DNA of 33,063 nucleotides, from contig CAYSIF010000014.1 in the NCBI GenBank assembly GCA_964431035.1, positions 1 through 33,063 of the forward strand, given 5' to 3'. Source of the stretch: Methanobrevibacter_A sp964431035. GTDB lineage: Archaea; Methanobacteriota; Methanobacteria; Methanobacteriales; Methanobacteriaceae. Shown piece by piece: positions 1 through 7,814 of the stretch (positions within the stretch are counted from its first letter, which is position 1; every line of letters starts with the position of its first letter). The notes beneath the pieces were generated by a model. It had not been told where the DNA came from. It was given only the letters and a program-made list of their open reading frames with translations, and made no database searches. The position numbers and the translations under genes were made by a program.

Positions 1-338
1 ACAGGACCTCTTACTTCAGAACCTTTTAATATTCCTTCTGGAGTAATTATAACAGCAGCGTTATCTTCAAATTTAACACGAAGACCATCAGCACGACGAT
101 ATTCTTTCTTTTGTCTTACTACAACAGCTTGAACAATTTCTCTTCTCATATCAGCAGTACCTTTTTTGACTGATGCGATAACTAAGTCTCCAACACCAGC
201 ACTTGCAAGTCTTCTACGAACACCTTTAAAACCTTTTACTGAAATGATTTCAATTTCACGAGCACCAGTGTTATCAACACATTGGAGTCTAGCACCAATA
301 GGTAAAGCTTTTGTAACATTGGAAGTAGTAGCTTTCAT
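1..338 (-). CDS. rpl14: Large ribosomal subunit protein uL14 (partial)
   Basis: The frame read leftward from an ATG at 336-338 begins MKATTSNVTKALPIGARL and continues with VDNTGAREIEIISVKGFKGV, the classic uL14 core. This protein binds 23S rRNA at the subunit interface near the factor-binding site. About 112 residues are present and the archaeal protein is about 132, so roughly the last 20 residues lie beyond the window edge. The start codon sits two bases past the stop of rps17, so the two genes are probably translationally coupled. It is the last visible gene of the ribosomal operon. The identification is firm and only the 3' end is missing. Confidence 0.96.
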   Translation of the reverse strand, partial: MKATTSNVTKALPIGARLQCVDNTGAREIEIISVKGFKGVRRRLASAGVGDLVIASVKKGTADMRREIVQAVVVRQKKEYRRADGLRVKFEDNAAVIITPEGILKGSEVRGP

Positions 339-340
339 GA

Positions 341-661
341 TTAGTTATCTCCTTTAACTTCTACAATAACAAAATGTTTTGTTTTACTTAATGGTCTGCA
401 TTCAGCAATTTTAACTGAGTCTCCAACTTTTAAACTAATGCAATCTGGTTTGTGTACATTAATTTTTGAGTTTCTTTTCTCATATCTTTCGTATTTTTTA
501 ATAAATTTATAGTAACTACGTTCAACAGTGACTGTTCGATCATTTTTCCAAGAAGTAACTGTTGCTTCTATAACTTGACCTCTTACAGGTAATTCCCCAT
601 GGAATGGGCAATTAGGATCGTCACATGTAGTTTCTGGTTCAGTAACATTAAGACCAACCAT
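341..661 (-). CDS. rps17: Small ribosomal subunit protein uS17
   Basis: The 106-residue protein has the archaeal N-terminal segment with CDDPNCPFHGELPVRG (about residues 13-28), followed by the OB-fold region (VIEATVTSWKNDRTVTVER) and a C-terminal GDSVKIAECRPLSKTKHF stretch. uS17 is a primary 16S rRNA binding protein of the small subunit body. The start is supported by a GGTGAT Shine-Dalgarno core five bases upstream of the ATG. It lies between rnp1 and rpl14, the usual order in Methanobacteriales. Confidence 0.97.
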   Translation of the reverse strand: MVGLNVTEPETTCDDPNCPFHGELPVRGQVIEATVTSWKNDRTVTVERSYYKFIKKYERYEKRNSKINVHKPDCISLKVGDSVKIAECRPLSKTKHFVIVEVKGDN

Positions 662-682
662 AATTAATCACCATTTTATTTT

Positions 683-964
683 TTAAATTTTTTTGTATCT
701 CTTCTTAATCCTATCTTCAGGACGGTTAACAAGGATTTTTCCATCGATTTCCACATGTTCTCCATTTGGAAGTGTGAAATGAAAAATTGAAACATTTTTC
801 GGAATCAATTTCTCCTCGTCCTTTTCTGTTTCAAGTTTTAAAGTTTTTTTAGTTTCATCAATAACTTTTCCCTTAATCCCTATTAGTGAGGAGTTATTGC
901 TTTTAAAAACTTTAACTTTTAGTCCTATTAATTCATGATAGAATATATTCTCCGAGTTTATCAT
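683..964 (-). CDS. rnp1: Ribonuclease P protein component 1 (Rpp29/Pop4 family)
   Basis: This 93-residue protein matches archaeal Rnp1. It has an N-terminal HELIGLKVKVFKSNN stretch, a central GIKGKVIDETKKTLKLE Sm-like strand pair, then FHFTLPNGEHVEIDGK and a basic tail. In archaea it pairs with the Rpp21 homologue and stabilises the specificity domain of the RNase P RNA for tRNA 5' maturation. Its place between SUI1 and rps17 is the usual one. No strong Shine-Dalgarno site precedes the ATG and a 124-base gap separates it from aIF1, so an internal promoter is possible. Confidence 0.93.
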   Translation of the reverse strand: MINSENIFYHELIGLKVKVFKSNNSSLIGIKGKVIDETKKTLKLETEKDEEKLIPKNVSIFHFTLPNGEHVEIDGKILVNRPEDRIKKRYKKI

Positions 965-1010
965 AATTCCATTAAATTAATACAATTCACCAAATACAAA
1001 ATTATTATAA

Positions 1011-1021
1011 TTGTATAATAA
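1011..1021 (-). promoter_or_regulatory. Possible internal TATA box upstream of rnp1
   Basis: Read on the minus strand this is TTATTATACAA, about 50 bases before the rnp1 start and inside the only sizeable gap (965-1088) of the ribosomal operon. A start site about 25 bases downstream would leave a leader of about 25 bases. The whole gap is AT-rich, so chance occurrence is likely. Confidence 0.25.
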
Positions 1022-1088
1022 ACAAATCAAACTTATGATTTTTTTGTATATTTTAATAGACAAAAATTATATGAAGAAATTTTATCTC

Positions 1089-1418
1089 TTATTTTTGAGA
1101 TTTCTTTTTACTCTCCTTGATTTCAATTGTTTCAGATGAAAAGCCCATGCTTGATAGAACATCTTTAACTTTCGCTTTATGGTCACCTTGAAGTTCTATT
1201 TGACCATTTTTAGCAGTTCCACCACATGCACATTTACCTTTTAAAGTTTTAGTGAGTTCTTTAATGTCAATGTCATGTTCGTCTATTCCTTCAACAATTG
1301 TCATAAGTTTACCGAATCTTCTTCTAACTGTATATACTTTAACAGTTTGAACTTCTCTTGCAATTTCCTCACAAACACAAAGTTCTTCAGGAAGACCACA
1401 TACATCACAAATTTTCAT
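1089..1418 (-). CDS. Translation initiation factor aIF1 (SUI1 family)
   Basis: The 109-residue protein has a short N-terminal cysteine cluster (C4, C7, C14, C16, likely zinc binding) and the SUI1 domain with RRFGKLMTIVEGID, LKGKCACGGTAKNGQIELQGDH and a C-terminal VLSSMGFSSETIEI. It promotes start-codon selection on the small subunit. The ATG follows the rpl29 stop codon with no gap and is preceded by AAGGAGA inside the rpl29 end, so translation is probably coupled. A SUI1 gene between rpl29 and rnp1 is standard for Methanobacteriales. Confidence 0.95.
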   Translation of the reverse strand: MKICDVCGLPEELCVCEEIAREVQTVKVYTVRRRFGKLMTIVEGIDEHDIDIKELTKTLKGKCACGGTAKNGQIELQGDHKAKVKDVLSSMGFSSETIEIKESKKKSQK

Positions 1419-1625
1419 TTAGTTCTCCTTCTGTTTTTGGTTCATAATTGTAAGAACACGAGCAATAGTTCGTTTAAGTTCTCTAATTTGACCAGGGTTA
1501 TCAATAACTCCTGCAGCTGCTGCTTTGGAGATATTTTTGTTTAATTCAGCTTTGAGTTCTATTAGTTTTTCTTGGATTTCATCAATTTCCATTTCCCAAA
1601 TTTCGTTGCTTCTTAAAATGGCCAT
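1419..1625 (-). CDS. rpl29: Large ribosomal subunit protein uL29
   Basis: A 68-residue protein beginning MAILRSNEIWEM, followed by the coiled hairpin KLIELKAELNKN and IRELKRTIARVLTIM typical of uL29, which sits at the polypeptide exit tunnel near the SRP docking site. The reading frame is open further upstream, but the ATG at 1623-1625 is chosen because AGGAGGATT lies just before it and because family members start here. That ribosome binding site overlaps the end of rps3, only four bases away. An acceptable family length supports the choice. Confidence 0.94.
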   Translation of the reverse strand: MAILRSNEIWEMEIDEIQEKLIELKAELNKNISKAAAAGVIDNPGQIRELKRTIARVLTIMNQKQKEN

Positions 1626-1629
1626 TTTT

Positions 1630-2472
1630 TTAATCCTCCTCTTCAGCTTCATTAGATTCTTCATCTATTTCTTCTGATTCTTCTTCTGTTGCTTCGTCTT
1701 CTGGAATTTCTTCGATTTCATCATCGAGGTCATCGATTTCTTCGAGTTCTTCAAGTTCTTCTTCGAGTCCTTCAAGATCTTCTTCCTCTTCGACAGCTTC
1801 TTCAACAGTTTCTTCCTCTTCTATGACTTCTTCTACTTCTTCTACTTCTTCAACTTCTTCAACAGTTTCTTCTGTTGGAGCTGGAGCTAAGATTTCAACG
1901 GAGTCAGGTAAAACTGCTTCTGGAGGCATTATACGAACAACAATTCCTAGTACACCTGGTTTTAATGTAGCTGTAGCGTATCCTTCACGTACAAATCTGT
2001 CTGCAGGTTCTCCACATTTTTTAATGTAACCTTCAACAAATTTTGCAACAGCAGATCTGGAACCTCTTATTTTTCCAGAGATTGTGATTTCAACACCTTG
2101 TGCACCTGCACCCATTATTTTACGAATATTTGAGTAAGCTACTCTTCTAAAGTGCATACCTCTTTGAAGCATGTTAGATATTTTTGCAGCCATTATTCTT
2201 GGGTTTAATTCAGGGGATTCTACTTCTTTAACTTCAACTTGAGGATTATCTAGATTGAAACGATTTTTTAATGTGTTAGTGATGTTTCTAACTGTTTTTC
2301 CTCCTCTACCTATAACCATTCCTGGTCTTTCAGCATAGACTACAATCATTGTACCGAGAGGAGTGACTTGAACATCCATTCCACCGTAACCTGCTCTTTC
2401 AAGTTCAGTTTCTAAAAACTCATCAATTTTTGTTCTTTTGAGTCCTTCAGTTACAAAATCTTTTTCTATCAT
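1630..2472 (-). CDS. rps3: Small ribosomal subunit protein uS3 with long acidic tail
   Basis: Residues 1-195 are ordinary archaeal uS3: a KH domain (about 17-90, GXXG loop in MVIGRGGKT at 52-60) and the C-terminal domain with RGMHFRRVAYSN and GEPADRFVREGYA. It forms the mRNA entry site of the small subunit. From about residue 200 to 280 the protein becomes almost purely Glu, Asp, Val, Ile and Leu with no Lys, Arg or His, encoded partly by a 9-base repeat. Acidic C-terminal extensions on uS3 occur in some archaea; this one makes about 80 of 280 residues. The frame is intact up to the short gap before rpl29. Confidence 0.96.
   Translation of the reverse strand: MIEKDFVTEGLKRTKIDEFLETELERAGYGGMDVQVTPLGTMIVVYAERPGMVIGRGGKTVRNITNTLKNRFNLDNPQVEVKEVESPELNPRIMAAKISNMLQRGMHFRRVAYSNIRKIMGAGAQGVEITISGKIRGSRSAVAKFVEGYIKKCGEPADRFVREGYATATLKPGVLGIVVRIMPPEAVLPDSVEILAPAPTEETVEEVEEVEEVEEVIEEEETVEEAVEEEEDLEGLEEELEELEEIDDLDDEIEEIPEDEATEEESEEIDEESNEAEEED
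1825..1863 (-). repeat. Nine-base tandem repeat coding Val-Glu-Glu in rps3
   Basis: On the minus strand the unit GT(A/T/C)GAAGAA occurs four times plus a final Val codon, encoding VEEVEEVEEVEEV at about residues 204-216 of uS3. Any gain or loss of a unit stays in frame, so the length of the acidic tail could vary between strains. Confidence 0.85.
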
Positions 2473-2479
2473 ATAAATC

Positions 2480-2944
2480 TTAAGCCTCCACTAATACTAC
2501 TTGAACATGAGTAGTAGGTGTATTAAATGGAGTAACTCTACCAAATGCTCTTGGAATAGCTCCCCGAATAACCATACCTCTGTGACTAGAAATATGTTCT
2601 ATTATTAAATTTTCAGTATCCAAACCTTTGTATTCTGCATTACTTTCAGCATTTTCTAAAACTTTTAAAATTTCAGTTGCTGCTTTGACTGGGTATCTAC
2701 CTGTTGGCCAGCCTTCTAATCCTTTTCTGTGACCAACTTTTTTGTTGTGTCTTTTGAAAGCAACTGGTTTTTTCATTTCGATAACATCTGCTAAGTATTC
2801 TTTAGCTTTGGATAGTTCCATACCTCTAACTGCACTACAAATTTCAACACAGTGTTTTGGTGAAATTTTAAGAGATCTAGCCATAGCACGTGCAACTTTG
2901 TTTTCGTTAACTTCTTTATTATCATATGCATATCTTTTTGCCAT
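2480..2944 (-). CDS. rpl22: Large ribosomal subunit protein uL22
   Basis: A 154-residue archaeal uL22 beginning MAKRYAYDNKEVNENKVARA, with the conserved KISPKHCVEICSAVRGM, HRKGLEGWPTGRYPVKAA and C-terminal SHRGMVIRGAIPRAFGR segments. The extended loop reaches into the exit tunnel. It lies 7 bases upstream of rps3 and 12 bases after rps19, within the operon. Length and motifs are standard. Confidence 0.97.
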   Translation of the reverse strand: MAKRYAYDNKEVNENKVARAMARSLKISPKHCVEICSAVRGMELSKAKEYLADVIEMKKPVAFKRHNKKVGHRKGLEGWPTGRYPVKAATEILKVLENAESNAEYKGLDTENLIIEHISSHRGMVIRGAIPRAFGRVTPFNTPTTHVQVVLVEA

Positions 2945-2956
2945 GTTATCTCTCCA

Positions 2957-3367
2957 TTATTTAAGTGGTACGAACATACTACTTCTTGTAGCTCCCATAC
3001 CAGGGTCACCGTGAGTAACTTTTTGTCTTGTAGGTGCGAATTCTCCGAAGTAGCAACCTATCATTTCAGGAGTGAAGGTTACTTCTGTGAATTCTTGTCC
3101 GTTGTATATACCGAAGGTTGTTCCAACCATTTCAGGTAATACAATCATGTCACGACAGTGTGTTTTGATGACTACTGGTTTACCACCTTTGTTTTCTTCT
3201 TTTGTAAGTTTTCGGAATTTATCTAAAACAATTTGTTGTCTTGGTAAAAATCCTCTTTTAAGAGATCTTCTTTGTCTTGCTGGTAGAATCTCTATTAGTT
3301 CATCTAAGGATAGGGCTTTTAATTCTTCTAAAGTTAATCCTCGATATTTAAATATTTTTCTTGCCAA
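2957..3367 (-). CDS. rps19: Small ribosomal subunit protein uS19
   Basis: This 136-residue protein carries the archaeal N-terminal extension (MARKIFKYRGLTLEELKALS, then LPARQRRSLKRG) and the conserved uS19 core with THCRDMIVLPEMVGTTFGIY, FTPEMIGCYFGEF and a C-terminal VTHGDPGMGATRSS. It sits in the head of the small subunit next to uS13. The ATG is preceded by an AGGAGG-type site at about 3375-3382. It shows no anomaly. Confidence 0.97.
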   Translation of the reverse strand: MARKIFKYRGLTLEELKALSLDELIEILPARQRRSLKRGFLPRQQIVLDKFRKLTKEENKGGKPVVIKTHCRDMIVLPEMVGTTFGIYNGQEFTEVTFTPEMIGCYFGEFAPTRQKVTHGDPGMGATRSSMFVPLK

Positions 3368-3404
3368 GTCTGTACCTCCTATCTAATTAGTTTTAATTCT
3401 TTTT

Positions 3405-4130
3405 TTATCGTCTTCTACCTGTACGTTTAGCTGCAATAGAACCAACCTTTCTTCCTGGTGGTGCATGTCTGGATATTGTAGTAGGTACACCTGGGTGTTG
3501 TCTGTTACCTCCACCGTGAGGGTGATCTACAGCGTTCATTGCTACTCCTCTAACAGTCATCATTTTCTTACCTTTAGCATTTAGAGCATGCCAACGATTA
3601 CCTGCTTTAAGGAATGGTTTTTCTTTTCTTCCTCCTCCTGCAACTACACCGATACTTGCACGGCAGTTTGGATTGAATGATTTTAATTCACCTGATGGTA
3701 ATTCTACAACTGCTTGGTTTGCATCGTGTGTTATTAAAGAAGCGTATGTTCCAGAAGATCTTACGAAACGTCCACCGTCACCTGGGTTGTTTTCAATATC
3801 GTAGATTGGTGTTCCTTCAGGGATTTCTTTTAGTGGTAGTGTGTTACCGAAGCTTATTGGTGCTGAAATTCCGCATTCGATTTCGTCATCAATTTGAATG
3901 CTTTCTGGTGCTAAGATGTATTTTTTCTCACCATTTTCAAATTTAACTTCTGCGATAGGTGCGGTTCTTCCAGGGTCGTGTACTATGTCAGTTACTTTCC
4001 CTTTGATACTTCCTTCTTTTTCTAAGTTATCGTAAGCTCTGTATTGTATTTTATCTTTAAATCTGTGAGATGCAACACGGTGAGTAGGAGTTCCTCTTCC
4101 TCTACGTTGAATGATTAATCGTTTTCCCAT
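3405..4130 (-). CDS. rpl2: Large ribosomal subunit protein uL2
   Basis: A 241-residue archaeal uL2. It starts MGKRLIIQRRGRGTPTHR, contains the OB and SH3-like domains and ends with the peptidyl-transferase-proximal segment VRGVAMNAVDHPHGGGN (about 196-212), which includes the conserved histidine of the HPHGGG motif. The C-terminus is strongly basic (AAKRTGRRR). The gene is separated from rpl23 by 13 bases and is preceded by an AGGAGGAAT-like site. Confidence 0.98.
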   Translation of the reverse strand: MGKRLIIQRRGRGTPTHRVASHRFKDKIQYRAYDNLEKEGSIKGKVTDIVHDPGRTAPIAEVKFENGEKKYILAPESIQIDDEIECGISAPISFGNTLPLKEIPEGTPIYDIENNPGDGGRFVRSSGTYASLITHDANQAVVELPSGELKSFNPNCRASIGVVAGGGRKEKPFLKAGNRWHALNAKGKKMMTVRGVAMNAVDHPHGGGNRQHPGVPTTISRHAPPGRKVGSIAAKRTGRRR

Positions 4131-4143
4131 AATCTATTCCTCC

Positions 4144-4404
4144 TTAGAATACTCCTATCTTAACGGCTATGTCTTCAGCATCATCTTCTTCTGATAATTT
4201 GATGTAAGCAACTTTGACTCCTTTTGGAGTTATGTGAGTGTTAACATTAATAACTTTAACATCGTATAATTGCTCAAAAGCCTGTTTAATAGATATTTTA
4301 TTAGCTTTTCTACTAACAACAAAAGTTAACTCGTTGTTTTGATCAATAAGATTCATTGTTTTCTCAGTAACCTGAGGTTTAAGTATAATTGTGTAAGGAT
4401 CCAT
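4144..4404 (-). CDS. rpl23: Large ribosomal subunit protein uL23
   Basis: An 86-residue protein with the family signature KPQVTEKTMNLIDQNNELTFVV and KISIKQAFEQLYDVKVINVNTHITPKG. uL23 forms the main docking site for SRP and other factors at the exit tunnel. The ATG at 4402-4404 sits in GGTGAATAAATAATGG, where the GGTGA forms the Shine-Dalgarno core. It is a standard member of the operon. Confidence 0.96.
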   Translation of the reverse strand: MDPYTIILKPQVTEKTMNLIDQNNELTFVVSRKANKISIKQAFEQLYDVKVINVNTHITPKGVKVAYIKLSEEDDAEDIAVKIGVF

Positions 4405-4430
4405 TATTTATTCACCATCCCCAATAATTT

Positions 4431-5195
4431 TTATTGGAATAATCCTCCTAATTCTTCAACTGCGGATTTAGTGAAAACAGTAAATCTACCTGGGTGTGTA
4501 CCTGGAGCTAATAGTTCTGCGTTGAGGTTTTTGACTTGTACTACATCAACACCTGCATGGTTACGTGCTCCTAATTTGATACCGTTATCTTCACTAACAA
4601 CTATGAGAGGTCCTTTAGCTACACGGTATTTTCTACCTCTTGTTTTACCTCTTCCAGCTTTGATTTTTTTACTGTTTTTAGCTTTAACAATATCTTCGTA
4701 TATTCCGAGTTTTTTGAATACTTCACGAGTTTCACTAGTTTTATTAATAGAAGATAAAACATCACTAACTATTAATGGTACTTGTTCAACATTGGAGATG
4801 CGGTGTCCGCGTCCTTCAACTAGTTCGCGGTTAGTTGTTGCTGCGACAGCAGAGCGGATTGCGAATCTTCTTTCTTTTATGTTGATTTTTTCGTAATGAT
4901 TTTTTTCAGCACGTACTGGGTGAGCTCTACGACCACCTACAGCTAGTGGTATGAAAGCTGTTCTGGAACCGTTTTTGATACGTGGTACTTTAGCAACACC
5001 TCTTCCTGAACCCCAAGATTCAGCGGAAGTTCTTTTACCTGCCATAGGATCGTTACCCCAAGGTTGTACACGTGCGGTTTGTGCAGATATTACAGCTCTT
5101 CTAATAAGGTCTGGTCTGTATTCTTCTTCAAAAATAGTTGGAAGTTCGATTTCTCCATCTACTTCGCCTTCGAGATTGTAAGTATTAACCTTCAT
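4431..5195 (-). CDS. rpl4: Large ribosomal subunit protein uL4 (archaeal L4e type)
   Basis: The 254-residue protein has the archaeal/eukaryal uL4 form: MKVNTYNLEGEVDGEIELP, then the long tunnel loop with QPWGNDPMAGKRTSAESWG (about 45-63) and RIKNGSRTAFIPLAVGGRRAHPV. The C-terminal half ends with LNAELLAPGTHPGRFTVFTKSAVEELGGLF. It lines the peptide exit tunnel. Some bacterial homologues repress their own operon; nothing here tests that for this archaeon. It starts five bases after the rpl3 stop. Confidence 0.97.
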   Translation of the reverse strand: MKVNTYNLEGEVDGEIELPTIFEEEYRPDLIRRAVISAQTARVQPWGNDPMAGKRTSAESWGSGRGVAKVPRIKNGSRTAFIPLAVGGRRAHPVRAEKNHYEKINIKERRFAIRSAVAATTNRELVEGRGHRISNVEQVPLIVSDVLSSINKTSETREVFKKLGIYEDIVKAKNSKKIKAGRGKTRGRKYRVAKGPLIVVSEDNGIKLGARNHAGVDVVQVKNLNAELLAPGTHPGRFTVFTKSAVEELGGLFQ

Positions 5196-5200
5196 GAATC

Positions 5201-6211
5201 TTATGCTCCTTGTTTAGAACTAGTACTTATGTAGTTTATTTGAAGTGTGCTTTCATCTGTCTTTTTAGGGCGCATAGCTTTTCTTAGAATAACTAATCTT
5301 TTGGTTGGTCCTGGTACGGAACCTTTTACTAGAACGTAATCGTTTTTAACAAGTCCGTATTTTATGAATCCTCCGTCAGGATTTACTGCATCTGCTTCGC
5401 TTGCGTCTGCGATTTTTAGGATTTTCTTGTTAAATTCTGTTCTTTTGTGGTAACCCATTTGACCTGCTTGTGCAACTGTCCACATGGTTCTTCTAGGAGT
5501 CCATGGTCCAATAGAACCTACGTGTCTAGCTTTACTACTTCTTGCAGCTTTACCATATTGTATACGAATGTTCCATCTTTTAATAACACCTTGGAAACCT
5601 TTTCCTTTGGTGGTTGCGATAGAATCAACATATTGTCCTTCGTTAAATATGTCGCTTGCTTTAACTTCATTACCTAATAATTCTAATGCAGCATTTAATT
5701 TTTCTTCAGCAGAAGATCCACCTAAACCACATTCAAATATATCTGGTTTCTTTTTAGGAACACTTGTAACTTTAGGGTTAGTGTGTACTAAAACTCTTAC
5801 TTCTTCTGTACGGTCTAAAGCTTCTTGTATTTTTGCAATAGCTTCGGATTGGTTGTACTCTTTTGGAAGACTTATCTTACGTGAGAGTTCCTCATCCAAA
5901 TTATCTGCAATAACCTCAGTAATAGCTTTTAAACCACGAGTTGTTTTTTCATATGATCTTACTCCCATAACAACAACGGGAGGTACTTCTAAAACAGTCA
6001 CTGGGGTGAAAACTTCCATATTATAAGATGGTGAGTTTTTATCAGTATCTACACACATAGCATGTGTCATACCTACTTTATACCCAGCAAGACCTAACAA
6101 TTTTGGTTCGTCATGACTAGGCCAAGATTTGATTCTAGGAGTTTCTTTAGCAGCACGTTTACGTGGGCTAAATGCAACAGAACCTTTTCTTGGTTGATGA
6201 TGTCTTACCAT
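5201..6211 (-). CDS. rpl3: Large ribosomal subunit protein uL3
   Basis: A 336-residue archaeal uL3, first gene of the operon. It opens MVRHHQPRKGSVAFSPRKRA and contains LLGLAGYKVGMTHAM, the Gly-rich TTKGKGFQGVIKRWNI loop near the peptidyl transferase centre, GPWTPRRTMWTVAQAGQMGYHKRTE, and a C-terminal KGSVPGPTKRLVILRKAMR. The ATG at 6209-6211 follows a clear GGAGGA site (about 6222-6227). The long AT-only region upstream presumably contains the operon promoter and leader. Confidence 0.98.
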   Translation of the reverse strand: MVRHHQPRKGSVAFSPRKRAAKETPRIKSWPSHDEPKLLGLAGYKVGMTHAMCVDTDKNSPSYNMEVFTPVTVLEVPPVVVMGVRSYEKTTRGLKAITEVIADNLDEELSRKISLPKEYNQSEAIAKIQEALDRTEEVRVLVHTNPKVTSVPKKKPDIFECGLGGSSAEEKLNAALELLGNEVKASDIFNEGQYVDSIATTKGKGFQGVIKRWNIRIQYGKAARSSKARHVGSIGPWTPRRTMWTVAQAGQMGYHKRTEFNKKILKIADASEADAVNPDGGFIKYGLVKNDYVLVKGSVPGPTKRLVILRKAMRPKKTDESTLQINYISTSSKQGA

Positions 6212-6304
6212 TTAATCTTTTCCTCCATTATTTATTATTGCTTTTATTTTAAAAAATCCCGATTAATTTATAAATATTAATAGACATTTTCATTGTACTT
6301 CTCA

Positions 6305-6333
6305 AGACTCCTAAAAGACTAAAAAGTCTGGAG
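6305..6333 (-). promoter_or_regulatory. Hairpin with two competing arms in the rpl3 leader
   Basis: Read on the minus strand, CTCC-AGACT-TTTT-AGTCT-TTTA-GGAG forms a five-pair inner stem and a four-pair outer stem. A second AGTCT (plus-strand 6305-6309) immediately follows and could replace the first arm. The GGAG of the outer stem would also serve as the ribosome binding site of the mini-ORF at 6249-6293. Function is inferred only from this layout. Confidence 0.35.
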
Positions 6334-6407
6334 ATTATAATTTTTTTTATACGAAAAAACTATACTTTTATTAATAAAAATTCCCTGAAAAATAAATTTT
6401 TTTTACT

Positions 6408-6415
6408 TTATATAG
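6408..6415 (-). promoter_or_regulatory. Candidate TATA box for the ribosomal operon
   Basis: The minus-strand sequence AAACTATATAAAG is the best archaeal TATA match in the gap. A start about 25 bases downstream (near 6385) would give a leader of about 170 bases containing the hairpin. A second weaker box at 6265-6277 (ATATTTATAAATT) would give a leader of about 35 bases. Which one is used cannot be told from sequence. Confidence 0.35.
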
Positions 6416-6726
6416 TTTATAATTAGTTTATATTAGTTTGTGAAATTGGAATGAAATGAAAATTTATAAAAAAATATAAATTAAAGAGTATCCCTCTATA
6501 AAAAAAATAAGGATTCTTCAATTTGTATATAAAAAAATATTTTCAAAGAAAAATTTTATTTCAATATAGAAAAAAACAATTATAAAATCAACTAATTTAT
6601 TGAAAAAAAGCTGATTATAAATATTAAAAAAATTGTATTTTTTCCTAATATAATTAAATTTTTTATATAGAAAAAAATTATTTCACAAGCACAAGATGTA
6701 CTTGTAAACAGATTAATAAAAAACTA

Positions 6727-7545
6727 TTAATCCATTAATAAATTAAAAATAGCTAGTGTAGCAGATACTGCTTCCTCTGTCCTTACAGTTTCAGTTCCTT
6801 GATTTGGAATTGTATTAAGTTTAATTAAATCCCAGTTAGAACTTTCAATATTTTCTTCTATTGAAGAATAAGGACCTCCAAAACAAATAGCAACATTATT
6901 CACATTTTTTATTTTTTCATCTAAATCATTAAAAATAGAGTCTATTGTATCAGCATATTTTGTTGTTAAAACAACAAGATCTGGATTAATTAGTTTTAAA
7001 CTATTTTTAAGACTTTTATGAGTAGATAGTGTTTCATAACCCCAGTAAATGTCATCTGGTTCTTCAGGTGTGACGATTACTTCTTTAGCTATTTTAACTA
7101 TCTTAAAGCTAAATATTTTTTTAACTGTTAATTGCTCTTTGCAGAAAGCTAACTTATCTAATCCAATATCAACAAAAGTACCTTTTTTATTACGTTTAAC
7201 AGTAAAACCTTGCCTATAATCCCCAACATTTAAATCACCACTACTTGGATGATGCGGAGTTCTTAAAGGAGGTAAAATACCAACATATTTCAATTCAGGC
7301 TTTATAGCAAAAGCCTCTTTACGTAAATACTGAGGAGTGTTCATAAAAGATAAAATTTCAGATATAAAATCTCCATCATTCTCAGTACTTTCATGAGATA
7401 AGTCTTTATATATGATAACCTGATTAACTCGATATAAAGCCAAAGCTCTACCAATTAAACCAACTTTATTGGTTTTAAGTTTAACATCTTTGGTCTCAGA
7501 TAAAAAAGTATCAGGAATTAAAATTGATAAATTTTGATTCTGCAT
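6727..7545 (-). CDS. SPOUT-fold RNA methyltransferase homologue (MTH1/SPOUT1 type)
   Basis: The 272-residue protein resembles the alpha/beta-knot family that includes Methanothermobacter MTH1 and eukaryotic SPOUT1. Visible segments are GLIGRALALYRVNQVIIY (29-46), LPPLRTPHHP (91-100), an inserted OB-like region (about 103-165), and the C-terminal knot with FGGPYSS (222-228) and NTIPNQGTETVRTEEA (244-259) forming the SAM pocket. The family is thought to methylate rRNA uridine; the substrate here is not shown. MTH1 also lies directly before L3, so the neighbourhood is conserved. There is no Shine-Dalgarno site, and a TATA box 27 bases upstream suggests a leaderless message. Confidence 0.85.
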   Translation of the reverse strand: MQNQNLSILIPDTFLSETKDVKLKTNKVGLIGRALALYRVNQVIIYKDLSHESTENDGDFISEILSFMNTPQYLRKEAFAIKPELKYVGILPPLRTPHHPSSGDLNVGDYRQGFTVKRNKKGTFVDIGLDKLAFCKEQLTVKKIFSFKIVKIAKEVIVTPEEPDDIYWGYETLSTHKSLKNSLKLINPDLVVLTTKYADTIDSIFNDLDEKIKNVNNVAICFGGPYSSIEENIESSNWDLIKLNTIPNQGTETVRTEEAVSATLAIFNLLMD

Positions 7546-7567
7546 TAATAACTATTTATCAAAATCC

Positions 7568-7576
7568 ATATATAAA
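7568..7576 (-). promoter_or_regulatory. TATA box of the SPOUT gene (leaderless arrangement)
   Basis: The minus strand reads AATATTTATATATGG here, which contains TTTATATAT, close to the methanogen box consensus. Its centre is 27 bases from the ATG at 7543-7545, so transcription would begin at or next to the start codon. The lack of a ribosome binding site agrees with this. Confidence 0.5.
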
Positions 7577-7814
7577 TATTACTTAAACATAGCACAAGCT
7601 AAGAAATAAATTTTACATAAAAAAACTATAAAAAAGAATACTCAATATCCAATTATTAAATTATCTATATTTTTTATAGTCAACAAATTTTCATTCCAAA
7701 CTAATACTCTATATAAATAATACAAATATATAGAATATGAATATATTACATCAACATTATATATAAACTTACCCTTTTAGGAAAACCTAAAAAAAATAAT
7801 CAACTAAAAAAAAA

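Larger units (their letters stand above)
6212..6726. other. 515-base AT-rich leader/intergenic region, no gene seen
   Basis: This gap separates uL3 from the SPOUT gene on the same strand. It is nearly all A and T. It contains TATA-like boxes on the minus strand (about 6408-6415 and 6265-6277), a hairpin with a spare second arm at 6305-6333, and a 14-codon mini-ORF at 6249-6293. I found no tRNA-like or GC-rich RNA gene. It is unusually long next to the 2-40 base gaps in most of the operon. Confidence 0.7.

Noticed and set aside
166..357. 63-codon plus-strand ORF inside the rpl14 region
   Set aside because: It is the antisense shadow of uL14, whose minus-strand frame gives a perfect family match.
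1823..2029. Ser/Thr-rich plus-strand ORF (TSSTSSTSS)
   Set aside because: It is the antisense reading of the Glu-rich repeat of rps3 and not a real mucin-like protein.
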